Shown here piece by piece: positions 1 to 12,722 of a DNA stretch of 64,000 nt. The stretch is from assembly GCF_030272615.1 (NCBI RefSeq), contig NC_081412.1:690310083-690374082 (forward strand), written 5' to 3'. Origin of the DNA: Cryptomeria japonica. Lineage: Eukaryota; Streptophyta; Pinopsida; Cupressales; Cupressaceae. The notes below the pieces were generated by a model. That model saw nothing but the letters and a program-made list of their open reading frames with translations, searched no databases and was not told where the DNA came from. A program made the translations under genes and the position numbers. How positions within the stretch are numbered: position 1 is the stretch's first letter; every line of letters begins with the position of its first letter.

Positions 1-293
1 TGATTATGCATACAAAGCTAATGGTTATGGTTTTAGTGATACAACACATGCATATGTGTATTGGTGAAGTAGTTATTAAGTGTTGAATGATATTTGAAGT
101 ATTTAGTTTTACTGGTTTAAGTTGTCTGAAGTCTTACAATGTTTAACTGGTATTGCCATGGTTAAGTTCAATGATGAAGACAACTGGTTAGCATTGTTTT
201 AACTTCATAAGTTGATAAGAAGTTTTTGTATGTACTGATTCACCCCCCCTCTCAGTACCAGTTAGGGTATTTTTTGTTCATTATTATTCATCA
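1..293 (+). repeat. 5' LTR of E1 (3' part only)
   Basis: Bases 1-293 are near-identical to about 5867-6156. The end carries the C-rich tract (about 242-251) found about 45 bases before the primer site in all copia LTRs of this window. It ends in TCATCA. Confidence 0.9.
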
Positions 294-308
294 ATTGATA
301 TCAGAGCT
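294..308 (+). other. Primer binding site of E1
   Basis: TGATATCAGAGC at 296-307 differs by one base from TGGTATCAGAGC, the usual plant copia site complementary to the 3' end of initiator tRNA-Met. It lies directly after the LTR end. Confidence 0.9.
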
Positions 309-364
309 ACTCCATGTCCTCAGTGATATAAGCTTAACTGCTTGAGGTAAAAGATCCTTCTTTA

Positions 365-1474
365 ATGATGAAGAGGGAAGGTCCTAAGTTCAATAGAGAT
401 AACTTCAAAATATGGAAGGAAATAATGAAGATCTATATCAATATTTTGGGTGCTCAACACTAGAGCTATGTTGAGAATGCCTATGTAATCCCCACTGGCA
501 CTCTAACTGATGATCAAAAAGAGAGATTCACGAAAATGGGCAAGTCATGGAAGGCCTTATTGGTAGCCTATCTGACATTGAGTTCATTAATGTACAAGAT
601 AAGGAAAATCCAAAGGATGTATGGGACACATTGGAAACTATTTATGGCAATGATGAGCATGTCAAGCAAGCTAATGAAGAAATCCTTAGAGGAAAATTTG
701 ATGACATGAGGATGGTTGAAGGGGAGAACATTCAACAATATGGCATAAGGATCAAGACTATGGTTGGAGATATCAAGAGAACTGGTGGAACAATTGATGA
801 TGCCACTGCTGTCAGTAAAGTTTTGAGATCATTGTTATTGGTCTATGCAATCAGAGTTGCTCCTATTTAGGAACTAAGGTCTATCAACAAAACCAAGGTA
901 TCCTTAGACTCTATCATTGCAAAGTTGACTACATATGAGTTGAATAGCTATGATGGCAGTGTTTAGAAGACCGCGTCAGCCTTTAGAGCATCTGTTGACC
1001 AACCAAAAAAGGAAAAGAAGTAAGTACCAGTTATGAATCCATGCAAAGTAGAGGTATGGATGATGAAGAGATTCTGATGGAGTTTGAAGCTCTTCTTGCC
1101 AAGAGACTTCCAAAAGGTACTAGAAAATACAGAGGTAAGCTTCCTTTAAATTTTTTTTCCTGCAATAAGATAGGACTTATAGCTATTAACTATCCTAACA
1201 ATGACAATAAGGATAAACCAGAGAGGTTTAGAAACTATAAAGGAGGAAATAGAAGAAATTGTCTTGTTGCAGTGGATGAAGGTGTTATTGATGAAGAATC
1301 TGAGGATGAAGAAAATGAGGACATAGTGTTTGTAGCTATAAAGGAAGAAGTGTCTAAAAATAAAGCACTTGTCTCTTGCATTGACAACTCTAATGAGTGG
1401 ATTATTGATAGTAGTTGTTCTCACCACATGACTGGTGACCGAGGAAAGTTTATGTCTCCAGAAGAATATGATTG
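365..1474 (+). pseudogene. E1 gag and protease remnant
   Basis: Begins at a double ATG (365) with a Gag N-terminus of the type found in plant copia elements, and is stopped at codon 33 by TAG. The Gag body runs at 547-870. The CCHC zinc knuckle near 1160-1200 is degenerate: CNKIG is followed by L instead of the zinc-binding H, and Y instead of the last C. The protease motif near 1400 reads WIIDSSCSHHMT, where the family has DSG, so the catalytic motif has lost its Gly. Frame changes and stops separate the pieces. Non-functional. Confidence 0.9.
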
Positions 1475-2855
1475 AGATGTTATCCGGTTTGGCAACGATG
1501 TACCATGCTTGGTAAAAAGTAAAGGATCCATCTCAATGAATGGAAAGAGAAGTGTGGATGATGTCTACTGGGTAGAAGGTCTTAAGAACAACCTTTTGAG
1601 TGTTGCCTAGCTAAATGACAAAGGACTCATTCTAGAGTTCAAAGGTGGAGTCTGCAGTATAATTGGAAAGAGTGGTGAACTTATTGCCACCGGTAAGAAG
1701 ACCAAAGGTAACTTGTTTCAATTGAATGCAAATATTAGTCAGTGTTTGATGGTGAAGTTTGATGACAGTTGGATATGGCATAGGAGACTTTGTCATATGA
1801 ACTTTAACAATATTTTAAAAGCTAGTAAGATCAAGGTAGTAAGAAGATTGCCTTTGCTGAACAAACCAGAGAATTCTTTGTGCAGAGAATGCCAACTTGG
1901 GAAGATGTCTTCCTCAACTTTCAAAGGTAAGTATTTTTCAACAAAGAACTTACTTGATCTTGTGCATACTGATCTATGTGGTCTAATGAAAACTAGAAGT
2001 ATTCAGGGAGATAGGTATTTCATGATTCTTACTGATGATTGCTCAAGAATGATGTGGGTCACATTATTGAAAGACAAGTTTGAGGCATTTGGAAAGTTCA
2101 AAGCCTTTAGAGCACTAGTTGAGAAGGAAAGTGGTCAAAGGATAAAATTCCTAAGAACTGATCAAGGAGGTGAATTCACTTCTGATGAATTCAACAAGTA
2201 TTGTGAAGAAAATAGTATCAAGAGGTAGTTGTCTGCCCCAAGGACACCACAACAGAATGGCATAGCATAAAGGAATAACAAGACTGTAGTTGAAGCAGCA
2301 AGAACAATGTTGATCCAAGGAAAGGTTACTCACACTTTTTGGAGAGAAGCAGTGAGCACTACAATCTAAACTATGAACCGGGTACTCATCAAGAAAGGTA
2401 AAGTTAAAACCCCTTATGACTACTAGACCAAGAAGACTCCCACTGTGACTTATTTTAAAGTATTTGGCAGTAAGTGTTACATCAAGAGAGGTGAGCATCT
2501 GAGCAAGTTTGATGCTAAATGTGATGAAGGAATATTTCTGGGATATTCTACTAAGAGCGAATCTCTCAAGTGCTACAACAATAGGACACAAAAAATTGTT
2601 GAGAGTATCAATGTCAAGGTTGATGAATCCCTTGAGGAGCCTGAGGAAACCTGCAGCTTGCAAGTGGAAGATGAACCAGGTGTAGCCTTTTGGGAATCGA
2701 TTAAGAAAGAAACAAGCAAATACCTCAGTATTCCTATACTGATAGAAGCTATAGTAGGTGAAGAAGAAGATGGAGATGAAGAAGGAGAGGAAAAGAAAGC
2801 AGAACCAGCTAGAGTCATTCCTAGATATGTGAAACTACATCATGATTCGAAGTAG
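1475..2855 (+). pseudogene. E1 GAG-pre-integrase and integrase remnant
   Basis: The pre-integrase His/Cys zinc site is visible (WHRRLCHMNF about 1774, CRECQLGK about 1880). The integrase core follows, with HTDLCG (first Asp) and RTDQGGEF (second Asp). The third catalytic residue lies in the NGIA.RNN motif near 2258-2270 and is a stop codon in this copy. A further stop follows IKR at 2226. The C-terminal GSKCYIKRGE...IFLGYS block (about 2467-2545) and an acidic linker follow. Dead by at least four stops. Confidence 0.9.
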
Positions 2856-2859
2856 AACA

Positions 2860-4447
2860 TAGGAGATAAAGATGCAGGGATACTCACAAGAAGAAAGGTG
2901 AAAGAGAACTCTTGCATGATTTTTAAATTTGAGCCTAAGACTACTAGAGAGGCACTTATAGATGAAGACTAGATTAAGGGAATGGAAGAGGAGCTAGACC
3001 AGATAGAAAAGAATGTAACATGGTCTTTGGTACCCAGACCGGAACAAAAGAATGTCATAGGTACCAAATGGGTATTCAAGAATAAGCTAAATGAAGAAAG
3101 CACAATAGTAAGGAACAAGGAAAGACTTGTATGCAAGGGATATGCTCAGGAAGAGGGAGAAGACTATGGAGAAACCTTTTCCCCAGTGGCTAGACTAGAA
3201 GGTGTTGAAACATTTAAGGGATTCAAGGTATACTAGATGGATGCGAAATCTATGTTCTTGAATGGAATCCTAGAAGAGGAAGTGTATATTGAGCAACCAG
3301 ATGGGTTTTCTTATCAGAAGATAGTAACATGCTGTTTAGATTACACAAGGCCCTATATGGATTGAAACAAGAACCAAGGGCATGGTATGAATGATTACAC
3401 TCTCATCTTATGAAGATAGGATTTTAGAGAACAAGTGAGGATAGCAACATCTACCTGCAATCTAAAGATAATCAGATTTTGATCTGTGAAGTGTTTGTAG
3501 ATGACATAATATTTGGAGGAGATAATGAAATGAGCCATGCATTTGTAGATGAAATAAAGAAAGAGTTTGAAATGTCTCTCATTGGAGAGATAAAGTTCTT
3601 CATTGGTCTATAGATTCAACAGATGAAAGAAGGAATCTTTATTACATAGTCCAAGTATGTCAAAGAGGTATTGAAGACCTTTGGCATGGAGGAGAGAAAA
3701 CCGGTTGGTACACCGATGGTGACCTGGTGTAAATTGACCAAGGAAGATGATTCAACGTTAGTGACTGAGAAGGAGTATCGGTCAATATTTGGTAAGCTAC
3801 ACTATGTGGTACACAACACACCAGATATTGCTCATGTAGTGGGCATTGTGGCCTGTTTTCAGAAAAGTCCAAGAGAATCCCACTTGGTAGCATTCAAGAG
3901 GATTCTTAGATACCTAAAAGGGACAGTTGATTATGGATTGTGGTATCCATACAATGGTGATTTTAATCTCAAGGTATTTACCAATGCATATTGGGCAGGT
4001 AATGTGGATGAACGGAAGAGCACAACTGGTGGAGCGTTCTTTCTTGGTGGAAGACTAGTCTCATGGATGAGTAAGAAGCAGAGCTGTACTTCCTAGTCTA
4101 CAACTGAAGTGGAGTATGTGGTAGCATTTATGAACTACACTCAAGAAATCTAGATGAAACATGTATTGGATGGTTTCAAAGTACCTATATCTGAACCATT
4201 GAGTATATTTTGTGACAAAAAAAGTGTAATAAATATTTCCAAGAATGTGGTATTGCATGCTAGAACTAAGCACATTGAGCTCAAGTATCATTTCTTGAGA
4301 GAGAAGGTTCAAAACAAAGAGGTTGTATTAGAATGTGTTTCCAGTAAGGAGCAGCTAGTAGACATATTCACTAAGCCCTTACTAAAGACTACATTTACCT
4401 ATTTGAGAGGTGAATTAGGGGTTATGCCCCTTCATGAAGTGAATTAA
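2860..4447 (+). pseudogene. E1 reverse transcriptase and RNase H remnant
   Basis: RVT_2-type copia [33 protein letters not shown], the first catalytic Asp block (MDAKSMFLNG, about 3238-3265), and the active site VFVDDIIFGG near 3493. A frameshift lies around 3310. The RNase H domain (KSTTGGAFFLGG, EVEYVVAF, IFCDKKSVINISKN, HIELKYHFLREKV, DIFTKPL) ends at a natural stop at 4445. Several stops replace Trp codons, for example TAG at 4151-4153 in the W.MK motif, so this is a decayed copy. Confidence 0.93.
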
Positions 4448-4714
4448 AAATGTGTGCTCTACATTAGTGAGGTATTATAGTGACAAATCTTTTAGGATTG
4501 ATGTGTTGAAGGATGCTACTCCATAGGGGGAGCAACATAGTGGAGTATGGGAGCTTGTGCCTCCACTTTGGCATTGTTTTCAAAGGGGGAGAAGATATCT
4601 AATGATGTATGATATTGGAGAAGATATATGATGATGAAGATAGTTGCTTTGGTCTATGATGTTTATAATTGCAATGCTACACTGAGTATTGCCATCAATG
4701 CCAAAGGGGGAGAT
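4448..4714 (+). promoter_or_regulatory. E1 3' untranslated region with polypurine tract
   Basis: The polypurine tract CCAAAGGGGGAGA (4701-4713), which would prime plus-strand DNA, abuts the LTR. Two further tracts of the same kind lie upstream near 4523-4532 and 4580-4592, each close to a GGCATTG or GCCATCAATG motif. Confidence 0.85.
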
Positions 4715-6156
4715 TGTTGGTATATGATGAACCAGTATGATGATATGATGATAATGTATGTTGTCAGTGATGTCAATAAGTGTAGGTGAACCGGTATGAA
4801 AATTGGAAGAAGTTGTTATTAATGTTCAAGTTGGAGAGCCGGTATGAAGAGATGAAGTGAACCGGTGTCAAGGTTTCACTAAGTATGACTACCGGTTGGT
4901 AGTCTCGGCTCTAGGGTTTCCGGTTTGGAAATCTAGCTTGTGTGATGCAACTAGTGACATTTTATGATGAGTTAGCTAAGAGATAAGGATGAGATCGAGA
5001 TGCTACATCAGTTTTGTGCACGTAAAGGATTTCCTTGAGGATCTTGCATGTGAAGATCGATTACATTAAATTTCTACCTCAAGAATGAACATTTTTCTTA
5101 GTGGTATGTGAAGAGAGCATGATGGGTTACTGATTCCCATATGTGGTGGAGAATGGATGATGTAGAATGCCTTGTGATCTATTTGAGATTGTTTTACTAT
5201 ATGCAAAATATTTGGATGGTCAGGATTGGACCACTTGCAATTGTAAACCTAAAATGCTTAGGGTTTAGGGTTTATGTTACCGACCTAATTATTGTTTACA
5301 AGGTTGATGATGTTTGTTATTGTAAGTTGTTGGCAAATGTTTTGTTTGTATCTGAGTGATGAGATACTTGCCAGACCAGTGAGTGGAAAACTACAGAATA
5401 TGATTACAGAGTAGAGGAGTTGAAAAGGATCTGCATTAGCATGTAGTGTTGTTATCAGATCAAGGCTTTACCTGTTGTCTTCTAACCATTTCAATAGTAG
5501 GAAAATCCCTTTGTGGGGTAGCTTTAACAAGCTTATTGTAAAACCTCTAACCAAGTGACTCAAGTTCATTGAGTTCTTCAAATCCTCTAGCAAGGTAACC
5601 TTTAACAGGGTTTCAACCTTTAACAAGGTATATAGCCATCCCTTTACCAGGTGATGTTTAACAAAATCGGTTCCTAGCAAAACCTTATTGTAAAGTCTTT
5701 AACCGGGCTAGGCTCCTAACAGAGTGAGCTTCAAAAGAGTTCAAAAGCAAGCTTGTGGGTATTCATCCCCATCGTGTTTTTTCTGATTTGGGTTTCCACA
5801 TGAAAAATTTGTGTGTTATGAGTTGTGCATTTTTCATGTGATGATTGTGCAGTCTTTGTTTAAGTGATTATGCATACAAAGCTAATGGTTATGGTATTAC
5901 TGATACAACACATGCATATGTGTATTGGTGAAGTAGTTATCAAGTGTTGAATGATATTTAAAGTATTTAGTTTTACTGGTTTAAGCTATCTTAAGTCTTA
6001 CTGTGTTTAATCGGTATTGCCATGGTTAAGTTTAGTGATGAAGACAACCAGTTAGCATTGTTTTAACTTGATAAGTTGTTGATAAGTTTTTGTATGTACT
6101 GATTAAACCCCCTCTTAGTACTAGTAAGGGTATTTTTTTTTCATCATTATTCATCA
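4715..6156 (+). repeat. 3' LTR of E1 (about 1.44 kb)
   Basis: Starts TGTTGG directly after the polypurine tract and ends TCATCA, as the partial copy at 1-293 does. ORFs within it are short and unconvincing. Confidence 0.9.
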
Positions 6157-7609
6157 TTTCCCACTGAATTAGAGGAAAATATCTAGCCTTTATGCCCCGG
6201 ATTAGAGAAAATGGAAAGAGGAGCTTGGGGGTAAACAGAATTTGTTGAGAAGGAATTGTAGCTTCCATGTCATTACAGAGATGACTGGCAACCAATCCTC
6301 ACTCAGATAAATCCTTCTTTTAGCTCCTTGCGAGTTCCCTCTTGGAATACTCTGCCAACCAAATGCATAGTAAGAAAAGAGAATATGTCCTAGGTGGCAT
6401 TTCTAGATAAGAAAAGGATTTCACACCCGCTCTGATAATCCTCTGATCTTTCACAACCCCTCTGACAATGATCAACCTCATACCAGAGAAAAAACATCCA
6501 TCCAGTGTCACAAAATATGCAAAGAATCCATACATAATTCTGTTCAAACACCATCTTCTCACTGATGAAAAATTGTTCTCAGAAAAAGGAAGAAGTTTGT
6601 ATCCATTTCTTCCCATTCTATCACCTACCTAGTGAATTTATAATCAGAATTCCATTCAAACTGATGGTGCTAATCCATGTAAAGAATCATCATCTTGATA
6701 TCTTCTGCTCATCTTGTCGGCAATGAAGTCCAACAATAATGCCTACAACTCGGGTCACCATTATTTTTTAGGCCATCACTCCATTGCCACCTGCATATGT
6801 TCACCTCGCGTGAATGATTTTGTTTTTATCTTAATCCTTTCTTAGTGTACAACCTTATGCTTCAGGATTCCTGTCAATAACAAAATCTTTGAATTTATCA
6901 GAGAACTCATTATCCATCATATTAAAACTTGAAACTTATCCCAATCCTTTCACATCTCTGAGATATCATCTTTAATTGTCTAATCAGTCCTTTACCCAAC
7001 TAGGACCTTAGATAAGCTTCCTTAGGAGTGAGTTGACATTCAAAACTTTAAACTCATCACCATCAATCCTAAGTCGACAAGTCTGCATCCTATTCACCAT
7101 ATCTTTCCTGCGCGGGCTACGACCAATGTCTTTAATGATCCCTCCTAATTTCACATTTGAAACTTAGTCATAGAACTTACCTAGCCTGGCAAGTCTAATG
7201 ATCATCATTTGTTGATGTGGCTTTTTACATTCCATCTATATTTGTGGACCCACGAAGCCTTGACTAATCAATGCCATATCATCTCTAGACCAGACTCTAT
7301 CAGCGACCCCATTGTAAGTCTTTCTAGTCATCCCAAGACACGTGGCATCATGTCATGATGCCACAATCCATAATTTCCTTGCAACTTCCATCACAGGAAT
7401 ACGGGGACCATCAATTTTTTTCATGCTTTACTACTTTGCACAGTGCTCGTTAACTCCAGAATTAAAAATCAGGCACCTTTTACCTTAGGACATAACATCA
7501 TCGTTCATTTTGAACATGTGCCAATTGATAGGACTATTAGTAAACTAGTTTTTACCATCTGAGAACCGGTAGCACAATGCCTCAACCAGCTACACTGCCA
7601 GCTTTTTGT
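6157..7609. other. Gene-free spacer between E1 and E2
   Basis: No protein of recognisable family in any frame; the ORFs of 87 and 98 codons on the minus strand show no motif. About 75 bases near 7338-7415 are roughly 70% similar to 21519-21595 on the far side of E2, so both flanks hold related, degraded repeat DNA. Confidence 0.6.
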
Positions 7610-8994
7610 TGATGGTATAATGAATCAATAAGGATCTATTAAACTACTGAGAGGGGGGGTGAATCAGTAGATAGAAAACTGATATAAACTTTTCACCAAA
7701 CAAAAACAACCTCTCAAGTCAAACTCATAAGTAACAAATTGCAATATCACTGTCAAGTAAACTGGTTGACTGTCATAATAAAATAACAGTCAAAAAACTT
7801 TGAAAATCTCAAAACCTTTTAACCAAAATATCTAAATACTTTACTGACAAAAGTAAAAGCTCATTTCAGATTGATGTCAGTCATCATATCATATCTAAGT
7901 GGATTTAGTTGTTAAGAAAATTAACCATATCAAGCATAATCACAAAAACATTCACCACTTGACACAATGATTTTGACGTGGAAATCCAAATGGGAAAAAC
8001 CATGGTGGGGATGAATACCCACAAGTATTTTGAAGTCTTTTGAAGTTCACCCTATTAGGAGCCAAGCCTGTTAAAGCTTTACAATAAGTCCTGTTTATTA
8101 CAGATCTTGTTAGGGACCACCTGGTTAAGGGATTGACTATAATGCACTATTAGAAGCAATACCCTGTTAGGAGTAACCTTGGTAGAGGATTTGAAATCCA
8201 AGCTAATGGACCACCTAGTTAGAGGATTTAGATAACACTAATCTTGTTAGAGATTACCTGGTTAGGGGATTTGACTATTGTAATTGTTAGAGAACAACAG
8301 GTTTTTGCTAATCTATTTGAATAGCACTACACTTGCTTGTTCAGATCCTTTTCATGCTCCTATTTGCCTTGATAGATATTGCAGATACATCATCTGGTTT
8401 GACAACCAATCAGTCCTACATTGAACAAAAATTGCCAACACTGCAACAAAACAACTCATCGACCTTATAAACAAACAAATAGGTTGGTAACACATCACAA
8501 ACCTAATTATCTCATAGATATTACAAACAAATAGGTTCAAGCATGACCATTGGATTACATAGTAATCTCTGCACATAATTCAAGACAACCTCGACTGCTC
8601 CTTGATCATCACTTCATTGAACTTTGTAACTTATCATATGGTTTTCATTACATGCAATGAACTTGGTCATTCCCAAGACAAACTATTATCTCTCCATGCC
8701 AAAAACCATTTGAAACTCTTCTCATACAACATGCATACGTGTCATAATCATTATTGCTCATCATTTGATCATAAACCAATACAACTGATTCACCAAACTT
8801 CATCAGTTAGGGTTTATCATATCAACATGTAGGGTTTACCAGTTGATCTCACTTCTTCTCTTGTAATACTAGTTTCCTTCACAAGATCTCTTACTAGTTA
8901 CAAAACAATATTATTATACCATCATTACTAGTTATAATTGACATCAATGACAACATAAAAGTTCGTCAATGCAATCTTCATGCAAATGCCAACA
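7610..8994 (-). repeat. 3' LTR of E2
   Basis: Read on the plus strand it runs from TGATGGTATAATG to GCAAATGCCAACA and is repeated with scattered changes at 20160-21500. The minus-strand polypurine tract adjoins it at 8995. Confidence 0.9.
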
Positions 8995-9009
8995 ATCTCC
9001 CCCTTTGGC
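8995..9009 (-). promoter_or_regulatory. Polypurine tract of E2
   Basis: The plus strand reads ATCTCCCCCTTTGGC, i.e. GCCAAAGGGGGAGAT on the coding strand, next to the 3' LTR. More pyrimidine runs of this kind occur at about 9168-9178 and 9183-9194. Confidence 0.85.
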
Positions 9010-9392
9010 ATTGATGGCAATACAAGTATCAATACCCTTGATTGCTATGACTGTGAATAGGAATCCTGGTTTATATTTTACCATGTACTCTCCTTCAAGC
9101 GAGTCTTCATGTCTTCAACTAGTAACTAGCTATAGCTATTCTCTCTGTCAGTCATACAATTCTTCTCCCCAATCATATAGTTCTTCTCCCCCCTTGACAA
9201 TAATGCCAGAGTGAAAGTAAAACATGTAGTGTCAAACTTCACTATTCAACATTAGCAACCTGCAACTTGATGCTCCCCTTATGGAATAAATCCACTCTAC
9301 AACAATCCTACTTCAAGATTTTCCAATTTTCTCTGGGAGTGATGTATTCCACATCATGCTCAATTGACTTCATGTAGGGGCACAACCCCTAG

Positions 9393-10911
9393 CTAACCTC
9401 TAAGATACTCAAAATTAGTCTTAGGAGGAGGTTTAGTAAAGATATCTGCTACCTGCTTCTTTGTATATACATGCTCCAATAACACATCTTTACTCTGCAC
9501 TTTCTCTCTCAAGAAATGATATTTCAGTTCAATATGCTTGGTTCTAGCATGCAAAACATGGTTCTTTGAAATATTTATGGCATTGGTGTTGTTGCATAAG
9601 ATCTTTACTGGTTCTATAATCTTCATCTTGAATCCTTCCAGAATGTGTTTCATCTAGATAACCTAGGTACAATTCATATATGCTACAACATACTCAGCTT
9701 CAACAATGAACTATGATATACAACTCTGGTTCTTGTTGCTCCATGAAACAAGTCTTCCTCCAAGAAAGAATGCACCATTAGTTGTTCTCTTCCTATCATC
9801 AACATTACCTGCCCAATTTGCATCCATATAAACCTTCAAACCAAAGTTACCTCCATATGGATATCATAATCCATAGTCAACAGTACCTTTCAAATATCTG
9901 AATATCCACTTGGTTGCTATCAAATGTGTCTCCATTGGATTCTTCTGAAATCTAGCAACTAAACCAACTGCATGAGAAATATTTGGTCTACTGTGAACAA
10001 CATAATGCAATTTCCCTATCATTGACCTATACTCCTTTTCATCAACAAATGCGGCTTGATCCTCCTTAGACAATTTACAACCTATAACCATTGGTGTCCC
10101 AACTAGTTTGTAGTCACTCATTCCAAATGTCTTCAATACCTCTTTCACATACTTAGACTGTATGATAAAAATATAACTCTTCATTTGCTGAATTTGCAAA
10201 CCTATGAAGAACTTTATCTCTCCCACTAGAGACATTTCAAATTCATTTTTCATCTCATTTGTAAAGTCATCACTCATGTCACCATTGCCTCCAAATATGA
10301 TATCTTCCACAAACACTTCACTAACCAGTATCTTATCTCCTTCAGATTTGAGATATATGTTGTTGTCTTCACTGGTTCTCTAAAAACCTATCTTCATCAG
10401 GTGTGAATGTATCCTTTCATACCATGCTTTTTCGTGATTTCTTCAAACCATATAGTGCCTTGTGCAATTTACACACCATATTCTTTTCATCAGTCAAAGC
10501 ATAACCATATAGCTGCTTAATGTATACTTCTTCTTCCTGTATTCCATTCAAAAATGTTGACTTCACATACATCTGATATACTTTGAATTCCTTATGTGCT
10601 TCAAAAGCAAGTAAAGTCCTGACACCTTCCAGTCTAGCCACTGGTGCAAAAGTCTCACCATAGTCATCTCCTTCTTCCTGTGCATAACCTTTGCAAACTA
10701 ATCTAGCTTTGTTTTAGACTACTACTCCATCTTCATTCAATTTTTTCCTGAATACCCATTTAGTACCTATCACATTTTTATTCATTGGTCTAGGTACTAG
10801 GGTCCATGTGTTGTTCTTCTCAATCTGGTCAAGCTCCTCCTCCATAGCTTTAATCCATTGATCATCTCCAAATGCTTCCTTAGCAGTTCTAGGCTCAATG
10901 GTGGAGATCAT
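9393..10911 (-). pseudogene. E2 reverse transcriptase and RNase H remnant
   Basis: Copia RT then RNase H. The linker block at 10911-10714 ([27 protein letters not shown]) leads into 10641-10417, where the first catalytic Asp block reads [12 protein letters not shown]: the Asp is Tyr here. The second active-site block at about 10316 reads VFVEDIIFGG, with one Asp of the VDD motif changed to Glu. RNase H continues with RYLKGTVDYGL, then LHARTKHIELKYHFLREKV and VADIFTKP, ending near 9393. Both RT active-site changes, plus stops and frame changes, make it inactive. Confidence 0.92.
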
Positions 10912-11199
10912 GCAAGAATTCTCTCTTATTCTTCTTCTGGTTAGTACTCCAATAATCTAGTAAGGATTATGATTGAGTCTCACATACCCTGGAATAATAT
11001 GATCATTTCCTTCAGGTTCTTCTTCTTCATTATCATCATCTTCTTCTGAATATACTTGTTCTGGTTGATCTGGTACTACAACATTCACTTTATCAACTTT
11101 TGGTTTCACCGATTCTAGTTCCAAAATCAGAATACAAGGATCTTCATCCTTCTTCTCCTCATTGGTTTCTGTTGAGACTTAAGGATACTCATTCACTCT

Positions 11200-11889
11200 A
11201 ACATCAACACTTTCAATGATTCTCTATATCTAGTTGTTGTAACATTTGTAGGCCTTACTCTTGGTGGAGTAACCAAGGAATATGCCTTCATCACTTTTAC
11301 CCTCAAAATTACTAACATAGTCACCTCTCTTGATAAAGCATTTACTACCAAAAATATTAAAATAACTGACATTAGGTGATCTACCATACCAGTATTCATA
11401 AGCAGTCTTATCCTTACCTCTCTTAACCAATATCTGGTTCATAATGTAGATAGTTGTACGGATAGCTTCTCTCCAAAATTTTTTTGCTACTCCTTGTATA
11501 AGCATTGTTCTAGTAGCTTCAACAACTAACCGGTTGTTCCTCTCCGCAATGCCATTCTGTTGTGGTGTCCTCAGTATAGAAAGATGCCTCTTTATTCCAT
11601 TGTCTTCACAATATCTAGTGAATTCCTCTGAAGTAAATTCACCACCTTGATCAGCCCTCAAACACTTTATCTTCTTACCACTTTCCTTTTCAGTTAAGGC
11701 CCTAAATGCGTTGAACTTACTAAAGGTTTCTATTTTTTCCTTCAAGAATGTGACCCACATCAGTCTTGAGAAATCATCAGTGAAGATCATTAAATATCAG
11801 TCACCTTGAATACTTTTAGTCCTTATTGGTCCATAGAGGTCTATATGAACCAAATCTAATAGATGTTCTACTAAATAAGATTTGGTCTT
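11200..11889 (-). pseudogene. E2 integrase, C-terminal part after the E7 insertion
   Basis: Integrase core with all three catalytic residues still visible: Asp in VHIDLYGP (about 11840), Asp in RADQGGEF (about 11655), Glu in NGIAERNN (about 11545). The block GSKCFIKRGDY...IFLGYSTKSK follows to 11230. The domain's N-terminal part lies 6.7 kb away beyond E7, so the gene is split. One stop precedes the run at 11790. Otherwise this is one of the better preserved domains of the window. Confidence 0.9.
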
Positions 11890-11894
11890 AAAAG
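11890..11894. repeat. Target-site duplication of E7 (left copy)
   Basis: AAAAG here is repeated at 18555-18559 immediately beyond the other end of E7; the host E2 integrase sequence resumes on both sides. Confidence 0.85.
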
Positions 11895-12707
11895 TAGTAG
11901 GGGTCCCACAGATACTGAGAGGGGGGGGTGAATTAGTATCTAACCAGTAATAAGAATTTCTTAACTTAAAACATGCAGAACATAATATAATAGTGTACTA
12001 GTGTGCAAGAAATAATGCAATAAACAGAATCAAGAACATCCACATGAAAAGTACAACATAACACAAGATGTTAACAAGGAAACCTAGTGTGGGGAAAACC
12101 ACGGTGGGATTTGTGACCCACAATATTCACTCACTGGCCAATAAGAGAATATTACTTACAATAGGGGCCTGCACATGCAGGAAGGCCAACTGCCTAGAGC
12201 TCACTGCTCAATGGGAAGTCACACTGACTTACAAATAAGGATTATACTAATCCAATAACTTGTACTACTTTACAATAGCATCTTCAATGCCAAATTCAGT
12301 ACCGGTTCCTGCTTTATTCTTTACATATACCTCTGACCTATATTTCGCACATTAGGTTTGCCTAATATTTTTCCTTAATACATCATGAAAACATATATAA
12401 ATATCTAGAATGATCTCCTTTATATATAAGAGTCATTTTACAATTTTCCAAGTCGGCTTACAATAATAAACAAAATATTATATAACAAAAATCTTGTCGG
12501 CCTTTGTGCCAGTATACTTCTTTTCTTCTGTGTTGGTGTCCTGAGTGCCAGTGTTGAGTGTGATCTGCTAATGCTGGTGCACTATCTTTCTGGTGTAATG
12601 CTTTTCCAGTATAATGTCTTGCTGGTGCGATAGGATTGCAAGGTTGCCATCAATGAAAAAACCTTCAATCACATGCAATGTCTCATTAGAGTTTGCATAT
12701 GCCAATA
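11895..12707 (-). repeat. 3' LTR of E7 (813 bp)
   Basis: Alignable end to end with 17742-18554. The terminal TG reads TA here, and CCGGT-type sites of one copy often read CCAGT or CTGGT in the other, as in CpG decay. Confidence 0.92.
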
Positions 12708-12722
12708 ATCTCCCCCTTTGAC
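12708..12722 (-). promoter_or_regulatory. Polypurine tract of E7
   Basis: The coding strand reads GTCAAAGGGGGAGAT against the LTR. Two similar tracts lie at about 12802-12811 and 12850-12862. Confidence 0.85.

Larger units (their letters stand above)
1..6156 (+). mobile_element. Ty1/copia LTR retrotransposon E1, 5' end cut by window
   Basis: The order gag, zinc knuckle, protease, integrase, reverse transcriptase, RNase H is that of Ty1/copia. The first 293 bases match the end of the repeat at 4715-6156, so they are the two LTRs. A tRNA-iMet-like primer site follows the first LTR and a polypurine tract precedes the second. The reading frame is broken by many stops and frameshifts, so the copy is dead. 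The VDDIIFGG form of the RT active site is common in SIRE-like copia elements, but I do not fix the lineage. The target duplication cannot be checked because the element starts outside the window. Confidence 0.95.

Noticed and set aside
2151-2663. 170-codon minus-strand ORF
   Set aside because: Antisense of the E1 integrase; the sense strand has the recognised motifs.
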